From assembly GCA_002402905.1 (NCBI GenBank), contig DHGT01000048.1:1-5354 (forward strand): 5,354 nucleotides of DNA, written 5' to 3'. Shown one piece after another: positions 1 to 5,354 of the stretch. The notes under the pieces are model-generated. The model saw only the letters and a program-made list of their open reading frames with translations, had not been told where the DNA came from and ran no database searches. How positions within the stretch are numbered: position 1 is the first letter of the stretch; each line of letters begins with the position of its first letter. The position numbers and the translations under genes were made by a program. The DNA comes from Desulfatitalea sp. UBA4791 (GTDB lineage Bacteria; Desulfobacterota; Desulfobacteria; Desulfobacterales; Desulfosarcinaceae).

Positions 1-773
1 CCTTCGGACACGCGGCCTTCTATGCTGCAGGCGCATACGGCCTGGGGCTTTTTTCCCTGCATGTGAATCCGCATCCGCTGGCCGGTATTCTGGTCGGGGT
101 CATCTGCGCCGGTCTGCTCTCGGCGTTGATCGGCTATTTTTGCGTCCGTCACACCGAAATTTACTTCGCCATGCTGACCCTGGCATTCGGCATGATGGTT
201 TTTTCCCTCATCTGGAACATGCGCAGCGTCACCGGCGGAGACGACGGCCTGGTGGGCATCATGCGTGCGCCCATCGCCCTGGGGGTGGTGTCCATTCAGA
301 TAATCAAGCCGCAGTACTACTATTTCCTCATCCTTTCACTGCTGCTGCTGACGACATTTTTGATCTACCGGATTCTGCACTCCCCGTTCGGGCTCGTATT
401 GGCCGGCATCCGTGAAAACGAGAAACGGGTCGTCTTCGCCGGCGTCTCGCTGAAGAACTACCGCCTGGGGGCGTTTGTCATCTCCGGGACCTTTGCGGGA
501 CTGGCCGGGGCGCTGGCCGCCCTGCTGGAGAGTCATGCCGAACCCTTTTCGGCCCACTGGAGCCATTCGGCCGCGCCGATCCTGGTGACGCTCATCGGCG
601 GGCTGCAGACCTTCACCGGGCCCATCGTTGGCAGCGCGGTTTTCATCGTGCTGCGGGAAATGATCGAGCGCTTCACGCACAACTGGATGCTCTGGTTCGG
701 GCTGATTCTGCTGGTGATCATCATGGGGTTCCGGGGCGGCATCGTGGGCATGTTCGCCAGTCGGTCCAAGTGA
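1..773 (+). CDS. livM: LivM-type ABC transporter permease, 5' end outside window
   Basis: Inner-membrane permease of a branched-chain amino acid type (HAAT/Liv) ABC importer. With LivH it would form the transmembrane channel energised by LivG and LivF. The reading frame is open from base 3 to the TGA at 771-773 (256 visible residues), so the N-terminus, probably one or two membrane helices, lies outside the window. The GTG at 63 is internal, because residues before it (FGHAAFYAAGAYG) match the conserved LivM 'GHAAFFGIGAY' segment. Hydrophobic helices lie at about visible residues 25-46, 55-71, 105-122, 155-175, 191-218 and 228-243. The family hallmark IRENEKR (136-142), followed by AFVISGTFAGLAGAL, is the cytoplasmic loop that contacts the ATPases. 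GGLQTFTGPIVGS (199-211) and the C-terminal GFRGGIVGM are also typical. livG starts 55 bases downstream. The family is clear; the substrate is not, since Liv homologues also carry amides, urea and aromatic acids. Confidence 0.93.
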   Translation, partial: FGHAAFYAAGAYGLGLFSLHVNPHPLAGILVGVICAGLLSALIGYFCVRHTEIYFAMLTLAFGMMVFSLIWNMRSVTGGDDGLVGIMRAPIALGVVSIQIIKPQYYYFLILSLLLLTTFLIYRILHSPFGLVLAGIRENEKRVVFAGVSLKNYRLGAFVISGTFAGLAGALAALLESHAEPFSAHWSHSAAPILVTLIGGLQTFTGPIVGSAVFIVLREMIERFTHNWMLWFGLILLVIIMGFRGGIVGMFASRSK

Positions 774-828
774 GGCGACGGAGCTCTCACCAATTTTCAA
801 CACTCCGCTAATCGGGCAGGAAATCGCG

Positions 829-1590
829 ATGACTGCTGAAATCTTGAAGATCGTCAACTTGAATAAGTCCTTTGGGCGGGTCAGGGCCGCCAGCGATGTC
901 AATCTGACCCTGTACGAAGGCGTGCTCACTTCCATCATCGGGCCCAACGGGGCCGGCAAATCGACGCTGATCAACATGCTCTCCGGATCGATTCCGCCCG
1001 ACACCGGCCGGATTTATTTCCAGGGCGCGGACATCACCCGTATGCCGGTTCATCGGCGGGTCAAAATGGGGTTGTGCCGTTCGTTTCAATTGGTGAACAT
1101 CTTCCCGGAGATGACGGTCGCGGAAAATCTGCTGCTGCCCGCCCTGGCCATACGGAACCTCACGCGGCGGATGCTGCGCGCCATCCACAAGGAGACCGCG
1201 GTCCACGCGGAAGTCGCCCAAATTCTGGAGCGCATCGGATTGGAGAACGAGGCCCATACGGTAGCCAGCGCCCTTTCGCACGGCGATCAGCGGGTCCTGG
1301 AGGTCGGTGTGGCCCTGGCCGCCCGGCCCAAGCTATTGTTCCTCGACGAGCCCACCGCAGGCATGAATCCGGTGGAACGGGTGCGCATTCTTGAGAATGT
1401 CCGCAGGTTGTCGGCCAACAAGGAGACCACCTTCGTCATCGTGGAGCACGACATGGATATCGTCTTTTCACTTTCGGAACGGGTCATCGTGCTGCATCAC
1501 GGCGAAGTCATCGGTGACGGCACGACCGAGGCGGTCAAAAACGATCCAAGGGTGAGAGAAGTCTACCTGGGGCAAGAGGTGGCGGCATGA
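829..1590 (+). CDS. livG: LivG-type ABC transporter ATP-binding protein
   Basis: Cytoplasmic ATPase subunit of the Liv-type importer; it pairs with LivF and hydrolyses ATP to drive uptake. It has 253 residues, the usual LivG length (about 250-260). Walker A is GPNGAGKST (38-46) and the Q-loop glutamine is Q87 in RSFQLVNIFPEMTVAEN. The signature is LSHGDQR (149-155), which departs from LSGGQ but resembles the L-x-x-G-D/Q-Q-R form common in LivG. Walker B with the catalytic glutamate is LLFLDEP (169-175), the D-loop is AGMNP (177-181) and the switch histidine is H207 in VEHDMD. The EHDM motif and the C-terminal 'GEVIGDGTTEAVKNDPRVREVYLG' type ending are characteristic of LivG and separate it from LivF. 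The ATG at 829 is preceded by AGGA (818-821) seven bases upstream, supporting this start. The stop overlaps the livF start in an ATGA, implying translational coupling. Confidence 0.95.
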   Translation: MTAEILKIVNLNKSFGRVRAASDVNLTLYEGVLTSIIGPNGAGKSTLINMLSGSIPPDTGRIYFQGADITRMPVHRRVKMGLCRSFQLVNIFPEMTVAENLLLPALAIRNLTRRMLRAIHKETAVHAEVAQILERIGLENEAHTVASALSHGDQRVLEVGVALAARPKLLFLDEPTAGMNPVERVRILENVRRLSANKETTFVIVEHDMDIVFSLSERVIVLHHGEVIGDGTTEAVKNDPRVREVYLGQEVAA

Positions 1591-2288
1591 TGCTTCAGGT
1601 CGAGACGATGAATACCTTCTACGGCAAGTCGCATATTCTTCAGGATGTCTCCTTTTCCGTCGACAAGGGAGAGGTGGTGGCGCTGCTCGGCCGCAACGGG
1701 GTCGGCAAGACCACCTCTTTGCGTTCGGTGATGGGGCTCACCACACCGCGCAGCGGCACAATTCGATTCAAAGGCGTGGACATGCGCGGCAAGCCCGCCT
1801 ATGCCATCTCCAAGGCGGGCATGGCCTATATGCCGGATGACCTGCGCATCTTTCCCGATCTGACCTGCGAGGAGAACCTGGAGATCGCGCGGCGGCTTTC
1901 CGGCCGGGACGGGCACTGGACGCGTGAACGGGTGGAGGCGCTCTTCCCGGTCCTGGGCGAGCGCCGCAAGCAACTGGGAATTCTTCTTTCCGGAGGAGAG
2001 AAGAAAATGCTCGGCATGGGGCGGGCCTTGATGGCCAATCCGGACATGGTCCTGCTGGACGAGCCCTCGGAAGGTCTGGCCCCGCTGATTGTGGACAACC
2101 TGGCCAGGGTGATCGAAGAGATCCGCGACACGGGCATGACCATCCTGCTGGCCGATCAGAATCTCAAGTTCTGCCGCAGGGTGTGTGCGCGAGGCTATAT
2201 CCTGGAAAAGGGGTGCATCGTGCACACGGACAGCATCGCGGCGATATGGGACAATGAATCGATCATCAAGCAATACCTCGCCTTGTAG
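1587..2288 (+). CDS. livF: LivF-type ABC transporter ATP-binding protein
   Basis: Second cytoplasmic ATPase of the Liv-type importer, partner of LivG. It has 233 residues, the usual LivF length. Walker A is GRNGVGKTT (35-43), with the R-N-G typical of LivF. The signature is LSGGEKKML (134-142), where LivF usually has LSGGEQQML. Walker B with the catalytic glutamate is MVLLDEP (154-160), followed by SEGLAP (161-166). The switch region is LLADQN (187-192), where LivF usually reads VEQN, so glutamine in place of histidine is normal for this subfamily. The Q-loop segment YMPDDLRIFPDLTCEENL has Asp at 84 where Q or E is usual. The ATG at 1587 overlaps the livG stop by four bases; a second ATG follows at 1590. 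A purine-rich GAGGTGG (1576-1582) inside livG serves as ribosome binding site. All ATPase catalytic residues are present, so it should be functional. Confidence 0.95.
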   Translation: MMLQVETMNTFYGKSHILQDVSFSVDKGEVVALLGRNGVGKTTSLRSVMGLTTPRSGTIRFKGVDMRGKPAYAISKAGMAYMPDDLRIFPDLTCEENLEIARRLSGRDGHWTRERVEALFPVLGERRKQLGILLSGGEKKMLGMGRALMANPDMVLLDEPSEGLAPLIVDNLARVIEEIRDTGMTILLADQNLKFCRRVCARGYILEKGCIVHTDSIAAIWDNESIIKQYLAL

Positions 2289-2347
2289 CAGGCTACGGAA
2301 TAGATGTGCTGCCAGGCGGAACGCAGGAACGGCGACGATACCTCCAT

Positions 2348-2353
2348 AAGGAG
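2348..2353 (+). promoter_or_regulatory. Shine-Dalgarno site of the SDR gene
   Basis: AAGGAG lies 9 bases before the ATG at 2363 and only 3 bases before the ATG at 2357. The spacing favours 2363 as the start and argues against the in-frame GTG at 2306, which lies upstream of this site and would add residues with no SDR character. Confidence 0.75.
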
Positions 2354-2362
2354 ATCATGGGC

Positions 2363-3127
2363 ATGAACCTCGATATGTTTTCACTCGATGGCAAGGTCGC
2401 CATGGTGACCGGCAGTTCGAAAGGCTTGGGCCGCGCGGCGGCCATGGCGTTGGCCAGGGCCGGAGCGGACATTGCCGTGTGCGGCCGCAATCCGGACGAC
2501 ATCGATGCGGCGGTGGCGGAGATCCGCAAACAGGGCCATGAGGCGGCCGGTTTTGCATTCGATGTCACCCGCAAAGAGGGCGTGGACCAGGGCGTGGCGG
2601 AGATACTGGCGCGCTTCGGACGGGTCGATATTCTCTTCAACAATGCGGGCACCAACTACCGCGTGCCGGTCCTCGAATATCCGGAAGCGGAGTGGGATCG
2701 CATCCTGGCCACCAATCTGAAAGCCTACTACCTGGTGGCCCAGGCGGTGGTGCCCCAAATGATCGAACGCGGTTACGGCAAGGTGATCAACATGAGTTCG
2801 ATTCTGGGGCATGTGGGGTTGCAGAACCAGCTTGCCTATGCCTCATCCAAGGGGGGCGTCGAGCAGATGACCAAGGTGATGGCCCTGGAGTGGGCCAAGG
2901 CCGGGGTGCGGGTCAACGCCATTGCGCCGACCTATTTTGAAACCGAGATGGTCAAGCAGATCCGGCACGACCGGGAGCGTTTCGACTTCATCAACGAGCG
3001 TACCCCCATGGGCCGCTGGGGCAAGCTCGAAGAGATCGAGGGCATCGTCATCTTCCTGGCCGCTCCGGCCTCCGATTTCATCACCGGCCAGAGCATCCTG
3101 ATCGACGGCGGCTGGACCGCCTGGTAG
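2363..3127 (+). CDS. Classical short-chain dehydrogenase/reductase (SDR)
   Basis: Cytosolic NAD(P)-dependent oxidoreductase of the classical SDR family (FabG / gluconate 5-dehydrogenase-like), which interconverts a hydroxyl and a keto group. From the ATG at 2363 it has 254 residues, typical for the family; the ATG at 2357 would add two residues. The Rossmann motif TGSSKGLG is at 16-23, the adenine-site D67-V68 follows, and NNAG is at 93-96. The catalytic tetrad is N118, S146, Y159 and K163 (YASSK). The C-terminal TGQSILIDGGW is typical. Basic K20 in the glycine-rich loop and R42 just after the second strand (CGRN) suggest NADP(H) preference; this is inference. The usual 'PG' after the catalytic domain is 'PT' (189-190, IAPTYFETEM). 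It sits 74 bases after livF and 18 bases before an acyl-CoA ligase, so a role on a hydroxyacyl/ketoacyl-CoA or related acid intermediate is plausible. The substrate is unknown and no gene symbol is justified. Confidence 0.93.
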   Translation: MNLDMFSLDGKVAMVTGSSKGLGRAAAMALARAGADIAVCGRNPDDIDAAVAEIRKQGHEAAGFAFDVTRKEGVDQGVAEILARFGRVDILFNNAGTNYRVPVLEYPEAEWDRILATNLKAYYLVAQAVVPQMIERGYGKVINMSSILGHVGLQNQLAYASSKGGVEQMTKVMALEWAKAGVRVNAIAPTYFETEMVKQIRHDRERFDFINERTPMGRWGKLEEIEGIVIFLAAPASDFITGQSILIDGGWTAW

Positions 3128-3133
3128 CTTCGC

Positions 3134-3140
3134 AAAGGAG
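3134..3140 (+). promoter_or_regulatory. Shine-Dalgarno site of the acyl-CoA ligase gene
   Basis: AAAGGAG ends five bases before the ATG at 3146, in the 18-base gap after the dehydrogenase stop. It is a near-consensus site and fixes the ligase start. Confidence 0.8.
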
Positions 3141-3145
3141 AGCGG

Positions 3146-4834
3146 ATGGACGGCACTTTCTACGACGGCAAACCCTGGATGCGGACCTACCCCGATTGGC
3201 TCGCCACCACCTTTCCGGGCAGCCATGAAACGATTCTGGACAAGTTCAGGCGGACGGTCGATCGCTATCCGCAAGCCCCCTGCATGTTCTACTTCGAGAA
3301 GTCCCTCAGCTATTCGGAGACCGCCGCCTTGGCCGATGCCCTGGCGACGGCCCTCGACGACATGGGCGTGCGGCCGGGGGACCGGGTTCTTTTCGTTCTG
3401 CAGAACATTCCCCAGGCGATCGTTGCCTCGGTGGCGGTCTGGCAGCTGGGCGGGATCGTGGTGCCGGTCAACCCGATGTACACGGCCAGGGACCTGACGC
3501 ACCTGATCGCCGACAGCGGGGCGCGCCTGGTGATCTGTGAGGACCTGCTCTACGAGAAGAACGTGCGCGGCGCTGCGGCCGAGTGCCAGGTGATCACCAC
3601 TTCGGCGCTCGACCTGTTGGGTGCGCAGCAGTCCGTGCCGGCCCAGCTGGCCGGCATCCGCCGGCAGATCTTCGCCGAAACCGAAGATTGGATGGGTCTG
3701 CTCGAGAGGTTCGCCGGGCGCCGGATCGCCGGCCGTCCGCCGAGCCCCGAGGACATCGCCTACCTGGTCTACACCTCCGGCACCACCGGCCCGCCCAAGG
3801 GGGCCATGATCTCCCATGCCAACATCGACCACAACTGCTTCGTGTACCAGACCGCGGCCCGGCTGGATCGCAGCGACGTGGTCTGGGGGGTCGCACCGCT
3901 GTTCCACATCACCGGCATCGTGGCCCACCAGGCGATCGCTTTTCATCTGGGGATCCCGGTGGTGCTTCATAACCGTTTCGACGCCGCCGACGCGCTGCGG
4001 CTGCTTGAAAGGCACGGGGTCACCTTCAGCGTGGCGTCGATCACCGTCTACATCGCCCTGCTGAACCATCCGGCGTCCAAGGCCAGCAACCTGGCCGCTT
4101 TTCAGAAGGCATACAGCGGCGGCGCACCGGTTTCGCCGGCCACGGTGGCCAAGTTCAAGGAGGCCCTGGGGCTGACGATCTACAACGTTTACGGTCTGAC
4201 CGAGAGCGCCTCTCCGGCCACCATTACGCCCCTGGGCATGGAAGGGCCGGTCGACGCCGAGACCGGGGCGCTGTCGGTGGGCCTGATCATTCCCGGCATA
4301 GAAGCCTGGATCGTGGATGTGAACGACGCCGCCAGGCCCATGCCGCCGGGGCAGGAGGGCGAACTGGTGCTGCGAGGGCCGAGCATCGTGCGGGGCTACT
4401 GGCAAAAGCCGGAGGAGACGGCCAGGGCCATCGTGGACGGCCGCTTTCACACCGGCGACGTGGCCAAGATCGACGAAGACGGGTGGTGCTACATCGTCGA
4501 CCGCAAAAAGGACCTGATCAATGTATCCGGTTTCAAGGTGTGGCCGCGGGATGTGGAGGATGTGCTCTACCAGCATCCCGCGGTGCGGGAGGCGGCGGTG
4601 GTCGGGGTGCCCGACGATTACCGCGGGGAGACGGTCAAGGCTTTCGTCTCCCTGTCAGAGGCATTCAAGGGCCGCACCACCTCCGAGGAGCTGATCCAAT
4701 TCTGCAAGGAGCGATTGGCAGCCTACAAATATCCGCGTATCGTGGAGATCATCGACGAAGTACCCAAGACCGTCACCGGCAAACTGCTGCGGCGCGAACT
4801 CAAGAACCGGTCGGTTGCGTCCGCCGGGAGCTGA
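3146..4834 (+). CDS. AMP-forming acyl-CoA synthetase (fatty/organic acid-CoA ligase)
   Basis: Member of the ANL adenylating superfamily, class I acyl-CoA synthetase. It activates a carboxylic acid with ATP to an acyl-AMP and transfers it to CoA, probably in the cytosol. The 562 residues match FadD-like ligases. The nucleotide-binding P-loop YTSGTTGPPKGA is at 209-220 and the acyl-pocket segment PLFHITG at 251-257. SGGAPVS is at 324-330 and the A5 motif YGLTES at 349-354. TGD, which binds the ribose, is at 436-438. The hinge/A8 region RKKDLINVSGFKVWP is at 453-467, and the A10 catalytic lysine is K546 in KTVTGKLLRR. All core motifs are intact. No signal peptide or membrane segment is visible. 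It is the last gene of the + strand run and follows the dehydrogenase by 18 bases. Annotation as long-chain fatty acid-CoA ligase is the default for this family, but medium-chain or aromatic acids are equally possible; the Liv neighbours lean toward a small soluble acid. Confidence 0.93.
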   Translation: MDGTFYDGKPWMRTYPDWLATTFPGSHETILDKFRRTVDRYPQAPCMFYFEKSLSYSETAALADALATALDDMGVRPGDRVLFVLQNIPQAIVASVAVWQLGGIVVPVNPMYTARDLTHLIADSGARLVICEDLLYEKNVRGAAAECQVITTSALDLLGAQQSVPAQLAGIRRQIFAETEDWMGLLERFAGRRIAGRPPSPEDIAYLVYTSGTTGPPKGAMISHANIDHNCFVYQTAARLDRSDVVWGVAPLFHITGIVAHQAIAFHLGIPVVLHNRFDAADALRLLERHGVTFSVASITVYIALLNHPASKASNLAAFQKAYSGGAPVSPATVAKFKEALGLTIYNVYGLTESASPATITPLGMEGPVDAETGALSVGLIIPGIEAWIVDVNDAARPMPPGQEGELVLRGPSIVRGYWQKPEETARAIVDGRFHTGDVAKIDEDGWCYIVDRKKDLINVSGFKVWPRDVEDVLYQHPAVREAAVVGVPDDYRGETVKAFVSLSEAFKGRTTSEELIQFCKERLAAYKYPRIVEIIDEVPKTVTGKLLRRELKNRSVASAGS

Positions 4835-4874
4835 GCCCCTTCTACTCGTTGGATTTTTATCTCCGTCGGCCGTG

Positions 4875-5354
4875 TCAGGCGGCTTTGGCGATCGACAGGC
4901 CGGCCTGGTCCAGGACGTCGGGGACCACGTCGGTCCAACCCAACGGCATGATGTGCACGCCCTGGAACTTGTCTTTGTGACGGGCGATGAAGCGGCCCAT
5001 CATTTCGGCGGCCTTTTTCTTGCGATCGGCCTTGTCCACCGAACCGATCTCGTCGATCCAGTTTTGGGGAACGGTGATGCCCGAGACGTTGCGGTTCATG
5101 AAGGCCCCCATCTGCGGCGACTTGAGCAGCACCACGCCCAATTGTATGGGGCGGCCGTACGTCGCCGTCTTGGCGACGAACTCATCCACCACCTGATCGT
5201 CATAGATCGCCTGGGTCTGGAAGAATTCCGCACCCGCATCGATTTTTTTGCGCATCTTGAGCAGCTGCAGGTCGAGGGGTTCGAAGTTGGGGTTGACCAC
5301 GGCGCCCAGAGCCATGTCCGGCGGATTTTCGATGTCGTGGCCGGTGATGTCGTG
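4875..5354 (-). CDS. metF: Methylenetetrahydrofolate reductase, C-terminal part; 5' end outside window
   Basis: Interconverts 5,10-methylene- and 5-methyltetrahydrofolate, feeding methionine synthesis or the methyl branch of the Wood-Ljungdahl pathway. The frame is open from the right edge (first visible codons HDITGHDIENPPD) to the TGA at 4877-4875, giving 159 residues, about half of the usual ~290-310. The ATG at 5315 is internal, as conserved sequence precedes it. Family features are LKMRKKIDAGAEFFQTQAIYD (32-52), whose Q48 corresponds to the substrate-contacting glutamine of E. coli MetF 'TQFFFD'. GVVLLKSPQMGAFMNRNVSGITVP (73-96) matches the 'GILPV...NVRIP' segment. The C-terminus reads GVHIMPLGW (132-140) instead of the enterobacterial 'FHFYTLNR', as in MetF of acetogens and related anaerobes. 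It is convergent with the ligase gene, 40 bases apart, so it is a separate transcription unit. The N-terminal FAD-binding part cannot be examined. Confidence 0.88.
   Translation of the reverse strand, partial: HDITGHDIENPPDMALGAVVNPNFEPLDLQLLKMRKKIDAGAEFFQTQAIYDDQVVDEFVAKTATYGRPIQLGVVLLKSPQMGAFMNRNVSGITVPQNWIDEIGSVDKADRKKKAAEMMGRFIARHKDKFQGVHIMPLGWTDVVPDVLDQAGLSIAKAA

Noticed and set aside
774..828. livM-livG spacer as a possible promoter or regulatory site
   Set aside because: Apart from the ribosome binding site AGGA at 818-821, I see no convincing -35/-10 pair, inverted repeat or hairpin; it is a short intra-operon spacer.
336..1004. 222-codon open frame on the - strand spanning the livM-livG junction
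   Set aside because: Low-complexity composition with no motif, antisense to two clear transporter genes; a shadow frame.
1563..2273. 236-codon open frame on the - strand opposite livF
   Set aside because: Covers almost exactly the livF gene in antisense and has no family-like features; a shadow.
2843..4576. 577-codon open frame on the - strand, opposite the SDR end and the acyl-CoA ligase
   Set aside because: Its translation is rich in H, R, G, D and P with no recognisable domain, and the + strand here encodes two proteins with complete family motifs. It is a codon-bias shadow of GC-rich genes.
4868..4884. Possible bidirectional terminator hairpin between the ligase and metF (GCCG...CGGC)
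   Set aside because: The stem is only four base pairs plus one G-T pair, overlaps the metF stop, and neither strand shows a proper T-tract after it.
4483..4980. 165-codon + strand frame overlapping the ligase end and running into metF
   Set aside because: Out of frame with the ligase, no good ribosome binding site, no recognisable domain, and it runs antisense into metF; a shadow.

Overview
The window looks like a piece of a GC-rich bacterial chromosome (roughly 60% GC by eye, not counted). It is almost fully coding: five genes on the + strand followed by one convergent gene on the - strand. All six are recognisable members of known families. I found no RNA gene, mobile element, repeat array or CRISPR. 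The best guess for the host is a sulfate-reducing member of the Desulfobacterota (Desulfosarcina/Desulfococcus-like). This is inferred from a Liv-type transporter placed beside CoA-ester metabolism genes and from a MetF of the kind seen in acetogens and Wood-Ljungdahl sulfate reducers. No taxonomic marker is present, so the assignment is tentative.

Bases 1-2288 hold the 3' part of a high-affinity branched-chain amino acid type (HAAT/Liv) ABC transporter: the permease livM (cut by the left edge), the ATPase livG and the ATPase livF. livG and livF overlap by four bases (ATGA). The second permease LivH and the binding protein LivK are expected to the left, outside the window.

Bases 2363-4834 hold a classical short-chain dehydrogenase/reductase and, 18 bases later, a 562-residue AMP-forming acyl-CoA synthetase. 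Each has a strong Shine-Dalgarno sequence. All five + strand genes run in the same direction with gaps of 74 bases or less and no visible terminator between them, so they probably form one operon. A plausible reading is uptake of an organic acid (not necessarily an amino acid) by the Liv system, activation to its CoA thioester by the ligase, and a redox step on a hydroxy/keto intermediate by the dehydrogenase. The substrate cannot be read from the sequence.

Bases 4875-5354 (- strand) hold the C-terminal half of a methylenetetrahydrofolate reductase (MetF), convergent with the operon and cut by the right edge. It belongs to one-carbon metabolism and is probably a separate transcription unit. 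No undescribed system was found. The points worth a second look are the functional coupling of transporter, dehydrogenase and ligase, and some motif variants in LivF and the dehydrogenase.
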